A stretch of 34,770 nucleotides of DNA from an uncultured Bacilli bacterium (GCA_944363775.1 CALVVE010000003.1:1-34770); one strand, 5' to 3'; counted from the first letter of the stretch, positions 13,844 through 23,282 are shown. Notes: a model not told the origin generated them from the sequence alone. Program-made: numbers and translations.

Positions 13844-14353
13844 ATGGAGAAGTTTAATCGTACACTTCGCGGCTATGATCCTGTTGAGGTTAACCAATTT
13901 TTAGATCAAGTTATAAAAAAGGTTGAAAATATGGTTATGGAATTAAATAGGAAAAATGAAGAAATACGTATACGTGATGAAAAAATAAAGAAATTAGAGC
14001 ATAAAGTAAATCACAATGAAGAAAATGAAAAACTAAAAAAAGAAATTAGAGAATTAAAAGAACGTATTTCACGTTATGAGAGAACTGAAGAAACATTTAA
14101 TAAAGCTATAATTATGGCTCAAAAAACTTCAGATCAAATGCGTATGGCTGCTCATAAAGAAAGCGAAGTTATTGTTGATAATGCAAAGAAGAATGCAACT
14201 CGTATTGTTAATGAAGCGTTGTTGCGTGCTGAAAAAACTGAAGCAGAAGCAAATAATTTGCGTCACAATATTACTAAATTTAAACGTAGATTAAAATCTA
14301 TTGTTGAAGCACAACTAGAAGTTATAGAAGAAATAGATGAAGTAGAATTATAA
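13844..14353 (+). CDS. divIVA: Cell division initiation protein DivIVA
   Basis: A pole- and septum-located coiled-coil protein that senses negative membrane curvature and recruits division, growth or sporulation factors. It is 169 aa. The N-terminal lipid-binding domain is seen as LRGYDPVEVNQFLDQVIKKVENM; long coiled coils follow (about residues 35-85 and 95-165, ending in IVEAQLEVIEEIDEV). Compared with the family, the first ~10 residues (usually LTPLDIHNKEF) are missing: an in-frame TGA at 13832 and the SD GAGGTGAATTT fix the start at 13844. It sits between sepF and ileS as in Bacillus. A shorter homologue, GpsB, is at 27743. Confidence 0.93.
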   Translation: MEKFNRTLRGYDPVEVNQFLDQVIKKVENMVMELNRKNEEIRIRDEKIKKLEHKVNHNEENEKLKKEIRELKERISRYERTEETFNKAIIMAQKTSDQMRMAAHKESEVIVDNAKKNATRIVNEALLRAEKTEAEANNLRHNITKFKRRLKSIVEAQLEVIEEIDEVEL

Positions 14354-14357
14354 AACA

Positions 14358-14557
14358 AAAGATAGAGACGGTTTATTAATTAGTTTATAGAGAGTTCATG
14401 GTGGGTGGAAATGAACAATGAGGTAATAAACAAATCACTCTTGATGTGACTATGAAGATAGTTCCGGGTTTGCACGTTAAGCAATTGAGTTAGAGTTAAA
14501 TCTATAAATTAAGGTGGTACCACGAATGTTTCGTCCTTATGTTTATAGATTTTTTTT
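14358..14557 (+). promoter_or_regulatory. T-box riboswitch (isoleucine) before ileS
   Basis: This tRNA-sensing leader controls ileS by antitermination when uncharged tRNA-Ile accumulates. Stem I: GTTTATTA near 14373-14380 pairs with TAATAAAC near 14424-14431, and the GGTGGGTGG region lies at its top. The specifier codon ATC (Ile) is at 14434-14436 in the loop after that helix. The T-box core AAGGTGGTACCACG is at 14511-14524. The terminator stem is AAATCTATAAA (14498-14508) with TTTATAGATTT (14542-14552), followed by a T-run to 14557; the antiterminator would use the T-box core instead. Confidence 0.93.
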
Positions 14558-14578
14558 ATTAGAGAGAGGATTGATAAT

Positions 14579-17302
14579 ATGGATTATAAAGATAGTTTAT
14601 TGATGCCAAAGACAGATTTTCAAATGCGTGGTAATTTACCAGAGAATGAAGTTAAACAACGTAAACTTTGGGAAGAAATGGATTTATATAACAAAGAATT
14701 AGAAAAGAATAAAGATGGGGAACCTTATATCTTACATGATGGTCCACCATATGCAAATGGAGATATTCATTGTGGTCATGCTCTTAACAAAATTTTAAAA
14801 GATTTTGTTAATCGTCATAAAATGATGATGGGGTATAAAGTAACATATATTCCAGGTTGGGATACACATGGTCTTCCAATTGAAACAGCTATTACTAAAA
14901 CTGGGGTGAATCGTAAAGAAATGTCTAAAGCTGATTTTCGTAAACTTTGTTATGAATATGCTTTAGAACAAGTTAATAAACAAAGAGAAGGATTTAAATC
15001 TTTAAATGTAATTGGTGATTGGGAACATCCTTATATTACTTTACAAAAAGAATTTGAAGCTAGACAAATTGAAGTATTTGCTAAGATGGCTAAAAAAGGT
15101 TTAATTTTCAAAGGATTAAAACCAGTTTATTGGTCTCCATCTAGTGAAAGTGCTTTAGCTGAAGCTGAAATTGAATATAAAGATCGTAAAGATCCATCTA
15201 TTTTTGTGGCTTTTCCAGTAGTAGAAGGAAATGATGTTGTAAAAGTAGGGGAACAATTAGTAATTTGGACTACTACACCATGGACTTTACCTGGTAACTT
15301 AGGTATTGCTGTTGGTGAAGGGTTTAATTATGCTAAAGTAAAAGTAAATGATACAATTTATATTGTTGCAAATGATTTAGTAGATAGTTTAGCTCATGAT
15401 TTTAATTGGGAAAATTATGAAGTAGTAGAAGTTATTTCTGGAACATCTTTTGATGGTGTTAAATACAAACATGTATTTATGGATCGTACTTCACCAGTAA
15501 TTGTTGGTTACCATGTAACACTTGATGCTGGTACTGGTTTAGTTCATATTGCTCCAGGATATGGTGCTGATGACTTTATTATTGGAAAACAATATGATTT
15601 AGGATTAATTAATGGTGTTGATGATCAAGGTGTATTAAATGAAGATTCTGGAGAATTTAAAGGATTATTCTTTGAAGATGCTAATAAAGCAGTTGTACAA
15701 AAATTAGATGATTTAGGTGTTTTATTAAAATTAAAATTTATTACTCACTCATATCCACATGATTGGCGTACAAAAAAGCCAGTAATTTTCCGTGCTACTG
15801 CACAATGGTTCTGTAGTATTGATAAAATTCGTGAACAATTATTAAATGAATTAGATAACAATGTTGAATTCCATACACCATGGGGTAAAAAACGTTTATA
15901 TAATATGATTCGTGATCGTGGTGACTGGTGTATTTCTCGTCAACGTGTATGGGGAGTACCAATTCCAATTTTCTATAATGAAGATGGAAGTGAAATTGTT
16001 GATTATGATGTAATGATGCATGTTGCAGAATTATTTAGAGAATATGGTTCAAATGTTTGGTTTGAACGTGAAGCAAAAGATTTACTTCCAGAAGGTTATA
16101 CTAATCCAGCTAGTCCAAATGGTAAATTCACTAAAGAAGAAGATATTATGGATGTTTGGTTTGACTCAGGTTCTTCACATACTGGAGTATTAGTTGAACG
16201 TGGACTTTCATATCCAGCTGATATGTATTTAGAAGGATCAGATCAATATCGTGGATGGTTTAACTCATCATTAATTTGTGGTGTAGCAGTACATGAAAAG
16301 AGTCCATATAAAAAATTAGTTTCTCATGGATTTGTATTAGATGGTAAAGGAAACAAAATGAGTAAATCATTAGGTAATACTGTAGATCCATTAAAACTAG
16401 TAAGATTACATGGAGCAGATGTACTACGTCTTTGGGTAGCAAGTGTTGACTATACAGAAGATGTTCGTATTAGTGATGAATTAATTGCGCAAGTAAAAGA
16501 AAGTTATCGTAAAATTCGTAATACATATCGTTTCTTACTTGGAAACTTATTTGACTTTAATCCAAATGATGATAGTGTTAAATTTGATGATATGTATGAA
16601 TATGATAAATATATGATGGTTAAATTAAATGAAGTAACTAAAGAAATTTTAGCTGCTTATGAAGATAATAATTATCAAGAAATTTATAAGATTGTAAATA
16701 ACTTTGTTTCATTCACATTATCTAATTTCTATTTAGATTTTACTAAAGATATTCTTTATATTGAAAAAGCAGATTCTAAAGTAAGAAGAAGTGTTCAAAC
16801 TGTACTTTATAATACTTTAATGAATTTAATTAAATTACTTGCACCAATCTTACCATATACAAGTGAAGAAGTTTATAGACATGTACCTGGTCTTAAATTA
16901 GAAAGCGTTCATTTAGAACGTATGCCAGAAGTACTAAGTTATGAGAATGCTATAGAAATCTTAGAAAAATGGAATGTATTCTTTGAAGTAAAAGATGATG
17001 TTTATAAAGCATTAGAAGAAGCTCGTAATGAAAAATTAATTGGTAAGGGATTAGAAGCTAAAGTATATTTACACGTATCTGGTAAATATAAAGAAGTTAT
17101 TGATTCTTTAAAAGATTCATTAAAACAATTATTAATCGTTTCTGAAGTAGTACTTACTGATGAAGAACTTCCAAAATATAATGTATCTCATGTTAAAGTA
17201 GAAAAATTTGTTGGACATAAATGTGAAAGATGTTGGAACTACTTTAATGAAGATGAAATGGAAGGGGATATCTGCCATAGATGTGCAGGTGTAATAAAAT
17301 AA
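14579..17302 (+). CDS. ileS: Isoleucyl-tRNA synthetase
   Basis: A class I synthetase that charges tRNA-Ile. It is 907 aa, normal for bacterial IleRS. The HIGH signature appears as HCGH (64-67) in [11 protein letters not shown]; the KMSKS loop is at 593-597 ([10 protein letters not shown]). The CP1 editing domain lies between ([31 protein letters not shown]). The C-terminal zinc finger is intact, with Cys882, Cys885, Cys899 and Cys902 (KCERCWNYF ... DICHRCAG), which marks the bacterial zinc-containing form. The SD is AGAGAGAGGA. It is regulated by the T-box immediately upstream. Codon use includes more CGT and GGT than the accessory genes, in line with high expression. Confidence 0.98.
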   Translation: MDYKDSLLMPKTDFQMRGNLPENEVKQRKLWEEMDLYNKELEKNKDGEPYILHDGPPYANGDIHCGHALNKILKDFVNRHKMMMGYKVTYIPGWDTHGLPIETAITKTGVNRKEMSKADFRKLCYEYALEQVNKQREGFKSLNVIGDWEHPYITLQKEFEARQIEVFAKMAKKGLIFKGLKPVYWSPSSESALAEAEIEYKDRKDPSIFVAFPVVEGNDVVKVGEQLVIWTTTPWTLPGNLGIAVGEGFNYAKVKVNDTIYIVANDLVDSLAHDFNWENYEVVEVISGTSFDGVKYKHVFMDRTSPVIVGYHVTLDAGTGLVHIAPGYGADDFIIGKQYDLGLINGVDDQGVLNEDSGEFKGLFFEDANKAVVQKLDDLGVLLKLKFITHSYPHDWRTKKPVIFRATAQWFCSIDKIREQLLNELDNNVEFHTPWGKKRLYNMIRDRGDWCISRQRVWGVPIPIFYNEDGSEIVDYDVMMHVAELFREYGSNVWFEREAKDLLPEGYTNPASPNGKFTKEEDIMDVWFDSGSSHTGVLVERGLSYPADMYLEGSDQYRGWFNSSLICGVAVHEKSPYKKLVSHGFVLDGKGNKMSKSLGNTVDPLKLVRLHGADVLRLWVASVDYTEDVRISDELIAQVKESYRKIRNTYRFLLGNLFDFNPNDDSVKFDDMYEYDKYMMVKLNEVTKEILAAYEDNNYQEIYKIVNNFVSFTLSNFYLDFTKDILYIEKADSKVRRSVQTVLYNTLMNLIKLLAPILPYTSEEVYRHVPGLKLESVHLERMPEVLSYENAIEILEKWNVFFEVKDDVYKALEEARNEKLIGKGLEAKVYLHVSGKYKEVIDSLKDSLKQLLIVSEVVLTDEELPKYNVSHVKVEKFVGHKCERCWNYFNEDEMEGDICHRCAGVIK

Positions 17303-17327
17303 CACACTATTCAAAAGTGTGTTTTTT
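17301..17327. terminator. Terminator between ileS and the sigma factor gene (bidirectional)
   Basis: An 8-bp stem AACACACT (17301-17308) with AGTGTGTT (17316-17323), 7-nt loop, T-run to 17327 on the plus strand. The minus strand also leads into ATTTTATT. Both the ileS and the minus-strand sigma gene stop codons overlap this hairpin. Confidence 0.82.
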
Positions 17328-18008
17328 GTTTTTTATAAATTCTTTTAATATTTTAGTTAAAGCACGTTTTTCAATACGTGAAACATAACTTCTAGAAATA
17401 CCTAATTCTTTAGCAATTTCTTTTTGCGTTACTTCTTTTTTATTATTTAAACCATATCTTTTATTAATAATTAATTTTTCTTTATCTGTTAAAACATTAA
17501 AATATTCTTTTAATAACATAATATTATTTTTATTATGAATTTCTAAAGCATAATCTGGACTTGGTGTTTTTAAAATATCTAAAATAGTTATTTCATTTCC
17601 TTCTTTATCAAAACCAACACCTTCATTTATACTTATATTTTTATTATTTTTTTTATCATTTCTAAAATGCATAAGAATTTCATTTTCAATACATCTAGCA
17701 CAATAAGTAGTAAGTTTTGTATTATGTTTATTAGAATAGCTATCTATTCCTTTAATTAAACCTATTGTACCAATACTTATTAGATCATCTGAATCATCTT
17801 TCCTATGTTCATATTTCTTTACTATATGGGCAACTAAACGTAAATTATGTTCTATTAATATATTTCTAGCTTCTTTATCTCCTAATCTAAATTTTTCAAT
17901 ATATTTTTCTTCATCTTCTTTGGATAATGGATCTGGAAAAACATTATTTGAATAAGCAGCTGTAAAAAAATTAAAATCCTTAAATAACTTCTTTAACCAA
18001 TCTAACAT
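17307..18008 (-). CDS. Sigma-70 family factor, SigK/SigE (sporulation) type
   Basis: An alternative RNA polymerase sigma factor. It is 233 aa. Region 2 contains LIEHNLRLVAHIVKKYEHRKDDSDDLISIGTIGLIKGIDSYSNKHNTKLTTYCARCIENEILMHFR, and region 4 VTQKEIAKELGISRSYVSRIEKRAL. The wording, the DKEGNEITILDIL segment and the N-terminal NNVFPDPLS before region 2 resemble B. subtilis SigK more than SigE. A ~20-residue N-terminal part (MLDWLKKLFKDFNFFTAAY) stands where the cleavable pro-sequence of SigK is. The gene is uninterrupted. SD GAGGAAGTGAT supports ATG 18008. No other sporulation-specific gene is in the window, so a sporulation role is an inference from the family; SigK-like factors may have been reused in non-sporulating lineages. 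Confidence 0.85.
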   Translation of the reverse strand: MLDWLKKLFKDFNFFTAAYSNNVFPDPLSKEDEEKYIEKFRLGDKEARNILIEHNLRLVAHIVKKYEHRKDDSDDLISIGTIGLIKGIDSYSNKHNTKLTTYCARCIENEILMHFRNDKKNNKNISINEGVGFDKEGNEITILDILKTPSPDYALEIHNKNNIMLLKEYFNVLTDKEKLIINKRYGLNNKKEVTQKEIAKELGISRSYVSRIEKRALTKILKEFIKNKKHTFE

Positions 18009-18055
18009 AAATCACTTCCTCAATATAAATATATGTGATAAAAATTAGAACATAC

Positions 18056-18082
18056 AAAAAAAGGAATTTGATTATTCCTTTT
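18056..18082 (-). terminator. Terminator of the LCP gene (minus strand)
   Basis: Stem AAAAGGAAT (18059-18067) with ATTCCTTTT (18074-18082), 6-nt loop; on the minus strand it is followed by a T-run (plus A's to 18056). The LCP stop codon (18072-18074) falls at the loop edge. Confidence 0.82.
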
Positions 18083-20078
18083 CATCTGTTCCTGGCGTCC
18101 CAGGAATTACAGGTTCTTCTGGATCTGGGTCCGGTTCTGGTTTTGGTTCAGTTGGCTCTGTTGGTTTTTCATCTTTATCTTCCCCAGTATCTGGTTTTTG
18201 TGTATTGTTGTTTGAAGAATTGTTATTTGATGAGTTATTATCAGTTGATGGTTTTGAACTTGCAACTTTCTTAACAACTGTAATAGTCATACTGTTAATA
18301 TATTTAACATCCATTCCAGCTGGAGTAGATTGACTAACAACTTGACCATCAGTACCAACACTTTGTTCAACATATTTAACTGATACGTTAAATCCATGAG
18401 CATTTCCATAAGCAATAGCTTTTGATTTATCGTAACCAATAAATGATGGTAATATAGCTATACCAGATTCATTATATTCACCTTTACCAATTACTGTTTC
18501 TTCGTAAGGTGTATCAACATTGAAACTAAAGTTTTTAATAATAGTTGGTTCTTCTAATCCTAAATTTATTTTCATAGCTGTTGTAACATCTTTTAAACTT
18601 CCTTCATAAGCAACAAAGTTATAAAGATTCATTCTTGTTCCTTGACCATCTATTTGGCTATAGTCATAAATATATTGATCATAACCACTTATATATAATC
18701 TTTGCATTGTAAGTAAATCTTCAATTGGCATATCTTGTGATTTACTAGCAATATCTTTAGCAACATCGTATAAAGATAAAATTTCTGATGTTGACATATT
18801 TGTTTCCATATTATTACTTAATGTAGCAAGTAAATCTTGAATAGTATCAACACTTCTTATTTCTTTTACCTTATTCATTAATCCTTTAACAACTAATTGT
18901 TGATTTTGACCACGTACAAAGTCATTAACTGTTTTTCTATGACGTGATAGGGCAAGTGCTTGTTCACCATTTAAGTGTTGATATCCTGGACTTAAACAAA
19001 TTTGATTGTTCATGTTACGATCACTATCTTGTTCACAGAATTCAATAGGGACATCAACATCAATGCCACCTAAAGCATCAACTAATTTTACAACACCTTT
19101 AAAGTTTATTTTGGCATAATAATCAATATCAATTCCAGTCCAATTAGAAATTGTATTAATCATACATTCTTCACCATACCAAGCTGCATGTGTAATTTTG
19201 TTTTCGCGGTTGTTTTTAAAGCAAGCAATAGGTACATAAGTATCACGAGGAATACTTAAAATAGTAGTATTTAATGTATCTGGGTTAAATGTTAATAACA
19301 TTAAGGCATCACCATTAAATGAAGCACCTTTAATATTTTCAAGTTCTGAATCAACACCCATTAATAATACTGTAAATGGTTCTGTAATTTTACCACCAGT
19401 ACTACTATTTTTATTTTCAACTTTTTTATCTTTAGTATAAATAATTTTTGTTTCATCTGCTATATTTTCAAAACCTTCAAGATTTTTAAATAAAACTGTA
19501 TAATTAGTAGGTAAGAAAATATAATCAATTTCTTTTTCATATAAAGCAGTTAATAGTTCAATATAACTATCATATTCAACTTTTTTTACTTTTAAATTTT
19601 CCTCTTTTATTATTTCATTAGGAATTTGATATCCATCAACACTTTTTTCATCATTTAAAATTCCAATTTTAGAATTACCTAAATCTTTAATATCTTCAAC
19701 TTTATTATCTTTTAAAGTAACAATACTACTTGAATAACTAGTAGTTGAAGTTGTAAAGTTATTTAAACTTCCATAAGCTTTAATTATTTGATATCCTAAA
19801 TAATTCGTTCCACCTATATATAAAATACTTATAATAATAAGTGGAATATAGAATGTTTTTTTATTCTTATAAAGTGATTTAATTAAAAATAAGATTAATA
19901 AAATTAAAATAATTATAAATATTCCACTACCAATTAATCTTAAAGTATTTTCAATACCAGTTAATAAAGATATAGAATAGAGTAATACTCCAGTTCCTAT
20001 AATAAGTCCTAAAATTAATAAATTTATTACTAAAAACATTATTGTATTTTTCTTCATTAAGCTAAAATATTTTTTCAT
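18072..20078 (-). CDS. LytR-CpsA-Psr (LCP) family cell-wall protein with PASTA domain
   Basis: LCP proteins attach anionic glycopolymers to peptidoglycan outside the membrane. It is 668 aa, unusually long. In order: three membrane segments (about 11-35, 50-70, 77-98); a region ~120-215 that resembles a small periplasmic-binding-type fold (KVEDIKDLGNSKIGIL ... TALYEKEIDYIFLP); the LCP catalytic domain ~235-405 with FTVLLMGVDS, FNGDALMLLTF, TTILSIPRDTYVPI (Arg278), ALGGIDVDVP and LALSRHRKTVNDFVRGQNQ; a PASTA-like domain ~550-615 (ILPSFIGYDKSKAIAYGNAHGF); and a low-complexity tail rich in Ser/Asn then Pro/Glu/Asp (620-668). SD AAGGAGG, ATG 20078. Membrane topology puts LCP and PASTA outside. Related PASTA-bearing LCP proteins occur in Firmicutes; the substrate polymer is unknown. 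Confidence 0.9.
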   Translation of the reverse strand: MKKYFSLMKKNTIMFLVINLLILGLIIGTGVLLYSISLLTGIENTLRLIGSGIFIIILILLILFLIKSLYKNKKTFYIPLIIISILYIGGTNYLGYQIIKAYGSLNNFTTSTTSYSSSIVTLKDNKVEDIKDLGNSKIGILNDEKSVDGYQIPNEIIKEENLKVKKVEYDSYIELLTALYEKEIDYIFLPTNYTVLFKNLEGFENIADETKIIYTKDKKVENKNSSTGGKITEPFTVLLMGVDSELENIKGASFNGDALMLLTFNPDTLNTTILSIPRDTYVPIACFKNNRENKITHAAWYGEECMINTISNWTGIDIDYYAKINFKGVVKLVDALGGIDVDVPIEFCEQDSDRNMNNQICLSPGYQHLNGEQALALSRHRKTVNDFVRGQNQQLVVKGLMNKVKEIRSVDTIQDLLATLSNNMETNMSTSEILSLYDVAKDIASKSQDMPIEDLLTMQRLYISGYDQYIYDYSQIDGQGTRMNLYNFVAYEGSLKDVTTAMKINLGLEEPTIIKNFSFNVDTPYEETVIGKGEYNESGIAILPSFIGYDKSKAIAYGNAHGFNVSVKYVEQSVGTDGQVVSQSTPAGMDVKYINSMTITVVKKVASSKPSTDNNSSNNNSSNNNTQKPDTGEDKDEKPTEPTEPKPEPDPDPEEPVIPGTPGTDEKE

Positions 20079-20107
20079 AAGTCCTCCTTATTTTTTAACT
20101 ATATAAC

Positions 20108-20113
20108 ATTATA
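20108..20113 (-). promoter_or_regulatory. -10 box of the LCP gene
   Basis: On the minus strand GGTATAAT with TATAAT at 20113-20108, 29 bases before the ATG. The -35 hexamer (TTTAAA at 17-bp spacing) is weak. Further upstream TTGTTA-6 nt-TAACAA (20183-20200) is an inverted repeat that could be an operator, but nothing identifies a binder. Confidence 0.5.
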
Positions 20114-20278
20114 CCCCATTTTAAATTTTTTTTAAAGTAATATGTGATAAATTATAAAATTAATATGTCAAATTTTAAATAATTGTTATGATTGTAACAA
20201 ACATAAAAAGATATAGTAAAAAAATAGTTGATTTTTGTGTATAAATTTTAAAAAAAATAATATAATTTATTAAAAGTA

Positions 20279-20307
20279 TTGATAAATAAATTAATATTTG
20301 TTATAAT
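20279..20307 (+). promoter_or_regulatory. Promoter of tRNA-Cys
   Basis: -35 TTGATA (20279-20284), 17-bp spacer, extended -10 TGtTATAAT (TATAAT at 20302-20307), 12 bases before the tRNA 5' end. Confidence 0.75.
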
Positions 20308-20319
20308 TTAATTACTTAC

Positions 20320-20393
20320 GGGTCTATAGCCAAGTGGTAAGGCATGGGACTGCAACTCCCTGATCGTTGGTTCAAATCCGACTAGGCCCTCCA
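20320..20393 (+). tRNA. tRNA-Cys (anticodon GCA)
   Basis: 74 nt including encoded CCA. Acceptor GGGTCTA with TAGGCCC (one G-U), D-arm GCC-AAGTGGTAA-GGC, anticodon arm TGGGA-CTGCAAC-TCCCT (the outermost pair is U-U), T-arm GTTGG-TTCAAAT-CCGAC. The anticodon GCA reads TGC/TGT. It stands alone with its own promoter and two downstream hairpins. Confidence 0.96.
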
Positions 20394-20404
20394 TAAAGAA
20401 ATAT

Positions 20405-20419
20405 CTCGAAATATTCGAG
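20405..20419 (+). other. Small hairpin after tRNA-Cys
   Basis: Perfect 6-bp stem CTCGAA-ata-TTCGAG (20405-20419), 11 bases after the tRNA CCA. It lacks a T-run and may mark a 3'-processing site. Confidence 0.4.
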
Positions 20420-20428
20420 TTTAAATAT

Positions 20429-20456
20429 AACTAACTTAGAAATGAGTTAGTTTTTT
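20429..20456 (+). terminator. Intrinsic terminator of tRNA-Cys
   Basis: An 8-bp perfect stem AACTAACT (20429-20436) with AGTTAGTT (20445-20452), 8-nt loop, T-run to 20456. Confidence 0.85.
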
Positions 20457-20461
20457 GTTAT

Positions 20462-20503
20462 AAAAAATAGGTTAATTACAATTGTATAATCAACCTATAT
20501 TTT
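20462..20503. terminator. Terminator of the 869-aa metalloprotein gene (both strands)
   Basis: Stem ATAGGTT (20467-20473) with AACCTAT (20492-20498), one mismatch, then ATTA with TAAT around an inner CAATTG loop. A-run on the left and T-run on the right allow termination in both directions, chiefly for the minus-strand gene ending at 20510. Confidence 0.72.
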
Positions 20504-20509
20504 TTCTTA

Positions 20510-23119
20510 TTATCTAATTCTTCTACCAATTTCATCTATATTTTCAATATCTTCTTCTTGATTTTGTTTTAATATTTCATGATGTTTTAGGATCCTATCA
20601 ACTTCATATTCATCTAATCCATATTTTTCCATAATAATCTTTTTTCGTAATTCATTTTCTACTTCTTCTTGATTATTATTTTCTATAATAGGAGTAGGGG
20701 CTTTAGAAACTAATAAATCAAATTCTTTATCAACTTCTAATTTCATAGTTCGCCAAGTTTTTATATCTAATTTTCCATCATCATATAATTTATCAATTTT
20801 TTTACGAATCAAACTTTGTTCATTTCTTAATGTTAATTTATCTTTTAAGTTCATATTTTTATTAATATTTAAATTATTTTTAAAAACATCATTATTATTA
20901 AAATTTCCGGTTATTTTAATTGAAAATAATTTTTCAATTAATTCAATAATTTGTTTATGATTTTGTTTATCTTGTATATTAATATCGTTTGAAATATTTT
21001 TTATAGATTCATTAAGTTTTTCAATTTCATTATTTATTCTGCTTTTTTCTTGTAATAAACTAGATAATTTTTCTTGATATGATGAAATTAAATTATCTTT
21101 ATTATCTAATTTTAATTTTTCAATTTGTTTTGTAATTAATATTGATTTAGATTGTAATAATTTTAATTGTTCATTATATTTGGTATTATTGGAGTTTTCT
21201 TGTTTTTCGTTATTTATAATTAAACAACCATTTTCATTTATTGGTAAATTAATTGTTGAATTATTAACTTTTGTATTTTCTAACAGTGAAATCATGTTAT
21301 TATATAATCCTTTATTTTTATGATCATATAAGATTTCACTTTTCCCTTTAAAAGCTGATATAGGATGATTATTAAATAAACTTGCAACAAATATTTTTCC
21401 ATTTTTTGTTGAAATTATAAATTGCTCTTGTTTTTTAACAAATTCATAAAACATTTTATGTTGATCGTTTTTACTCATATTTAAATAATTTTGTTTTGCA
21501 TAATATTTTAAAGCAAATTCTTGAATTTGTTTTTCAGTTAACTCATCATCTATATCAAATTCATTACTTTGTTTATATTGATTAATAATATTGTTAATTT
21601 GTTCTAGTGATAATGTTGTCGAAAGATTTTTTGAATATTCATATAACATTTTATTTTCTAAAAAATTTTTATTATATTTTGAAAAAATTATTCCACTTTC
21701 TAAATTACCTAAAGATTTTGAGTTAATTGCTCCAATCTTTGAATCTAAAGATGTAACACCAATATATTCAAATAGATTTATATTTTTTATATTTTCTATT
21801 TTTGTAGGATTACCTAAAATTTCAATTTCATTATCATATATAGCAACATATATTGTTGAAGTTTTATTACTATTAATTATTGGTAAAGAAATTTTTTCAA
21901 TTCTTTTTAATCCATTTTTTACTGCAAATTGTGATATTGCTTTAATATCATCTTTTGTTGTATTAGAAAAATATTTTGCTATTTCTTTTTGTTTTTCTAG
22001 TTCTTTATTTTTCCATTTTTTAAAATCAATATTATTCATATCTAATTCAATTTTATTATTTCCAATTTCTAAAAGGTAAATACCAGTATTTGCATTCCAA
22101 GTAGCTGAATAACTTCCAATATAATTATATAATTTTCTATTTTTATCTATAGCAATTTTACGACCACCAATATTAAATTCATATATATCATTATTTTCAT
22201 ATGTGTTAAGATTTTCAATAATTTTTCTATATTCTTTTAATTTGTTTTTTAAATTATCTACTATTGGAGTATCTTTAAGACCTAAATTGGAAATTAAAAA
22301 ATCATCCATTTTATTAATAAAATTTCTTATGTATATATTATCTGGTGATGGTCTTTGCATTAAAATGTTTAATTTTGATGTATATTCATCAAATGATGAT
22401 ATAAGGTGTTGTTGAATTTTTGATTCAATTATATTTCTTTGTGCTTCAATATATAATTCATTGTTGATTGCCCCATATATATTAACAGGATTATTAGCCC
22501 ATTTCTTTTGATATCTTTCAACACTAGTAACAAAATTGTTCCAAGCACTAGCTCCATATCCTTTTGCATCTATTTCACCTTTTAAAAACAAACTATAATT
22601 ATTAACTTTATTACATAATAAATTAGCAAATTTCATCATTTGTACTTGTGGTTCATATGAATTACTATATGGATACATTTGTTTAGTTAACATTTCAGTT
22701 AATGCCTCATTAATAAATCCACCATTTCTTATTACAGCTTCAGATAAGTTATTATTAATTAATCCACGCATAACAAGAAAGTGAATGAATTCATGGCATA
22801 GTGTTGCATCTAAACTCCAATCATTTTTTTCAATACTTGAATTTATACATATTTTTTTTCCATCACTAGTATAATAACCGAATGTACCTTTTTGTATTTC
22901 ATCAACCATAAGAATACTTAAATTTTTAGAATTATCAGGATTTAATAAATATTCATTAAAAAAAGCTTGATAATCTCTTTGTTCAGTATATCCATTAGCA
23001 TTAAAGTATTCTTGAATGGTATTCATTACTCTTTTAAAACTTTCAATTAATCTAGGATCAATATTTATTTTTGACATATTTTCATCTGTTATTAAATTTA
23101 AAAAACTTTTATCTTTCAT
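20510..23119 (-). CDS. Large uncharacterised protein with N-terminal zincin (HEXXH) domain
   Basis: I do not recognise this 869-aa protein as a whole. Residues ~100-145 contain a metallopeptidase-type site: LCHEFIHFLV (His109, Glu110, His113) followed 25 residues later by INEALTEML (Glu138 and Glu142, either a candidate third ligand), a gluzincin-like spacing. The middle (~310-600) has repeated beta-type stretches such as IYEFNIGGRKIAIDKNRKLY and IYLLEIGNNKIELDM. Residues ~645-720 form a strong coiled coil (QSKSILITKQIEKLKL ... SRINNEIEKLNESIKNI), and the C-terminal ~120 residues are charged and helical. No signal peptide or membrane segment, so a cytosolic protein or one exported by other means. 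SD GAGGTGGA, ATG 23119. It has its own promoter and terminator. Composition is extremely AT- and Asn-rich. Confidence 0.75.
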   Translation of the reverse strand: MKDKSFLNLITDENMSKINIDPRLIESFKRVMNTIQEYFNANGYTEQRDYQAFFNEYLLNPDNSKNLSILMVDEIQKGTFGYYTSDGKKICINSSIEKNDWSLDATLCHEFIHFLVMRGLINNNLSEAVIRNGGFINEALTEMLTKQMYPYSNSYEPQVQMMKFANLLCNKVNNYSLFLKGEIDAKGYGASAWNNFVTSVERYQKKWANNPVNIYGAINNELYIEAQRNIIESKIQQHLISSFDEYTSKLNILMQRPSPDNIYIRNFINKMDDFLISNLGLKDTPIVDNLKNKLKEYRKIIENLNTYENNDIYEFNIGGRKIAIDKNRKLYNYIGSYSATWNANTGIYLLEIGNNKIELDMNNIDFKKWKNKELEKQKEIAKYFSNTTKDDIKAISQFAVKNGLKRIEKISLPIINSNKTSTIYVAIYDNEIEILGNPTKIENIKNINLFEYIGVTSLDSKIGAINSKSLGNLESGIIFSKYNKNFLENKMLYEYSKNLSTTLSLEQINNIINQYKQSNEFDIDDELTEKQIQEFALKYYAKQNYLNMSKNDQHKMFYEFVKKQEQFIISTKNGKIFVASLFNNHPISAFKGKSEILYDHKNKGLYNNMISLLENTKVNNSTINLPINENGCLIINNEKQENSNNTKYNEQLKLLQSKSILITKQIEKLKLDNKDNLISSYQEKLSSLLQEKSRINNEIEKLNESIKNISNDINIQDKQNHKQIIELIEKLFSIKITGNFNNNDVFKNNLNINKNMNLKDKLTLRNEQSLIRKKIDKLYDDGKLDIKTWRTMKLEVDKEFDLLVSKAPTPIIENNNQEEVENELRKKIIMEKYGLDEYEVDRILKHHEILKQNQEEDIENIDEIGRRIR

Positions 23120-23163
23120 ATTCCACCTCTTGTTTTAAATAATAAAGTTTATTTTCTAATATT

Positions 23164-23172
23164 ATTATAGCA
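23164..23172 (-). promoter_or_regulatory. Extended -10 promoter of the 869-aa protein gene
   Basis: On the minus strand TGcTATAAT (23172 to 23164), 45 bases before the ATG. The -35 region is a T-run and not informative. Confidence 0.6.
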
Positions 23173-23255
23173 TTGTTTTGTATTAAAAAAAATAAAAAAT
23201 TAAAATTTAAAAGAATATTTAAAACTTTATATAATTATTATATTGTAAATAGAAA

Positions 23256-23282
23256 CAAAAAAGAGATTAAATTACTAATCTC
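23256..23282 (-). terminator. Terminator downstream of the GNAT gene (minus strand)
   Basis: An 8-bp perfect stem AGAGATTA (23261-23268) with TAATCTCT (23275-23282), 6-nt loop; on the minus strand it is followed by TTTTT (23260-23256). A longer, weaker AT hairpin (AATAAAATA/TATTTTATT, about 23300-23336) lies between it and the GNAT stop. Confidence 0.8.

Noticed and set aside
20183-20200. TTGTTA/TAACAA inverted repeat as a defined operator
   Set aside because: A six-base arm in AT-rich sequence is weak evidence and no regulator is suggested; noted only under the LCP promoter.
21591-22415. Plus-strand open frames inside the 869-aa gene
   Set aside because: Hydrophobic antisense shadows without SD or promoter, opposite a continuous frame with good signals.
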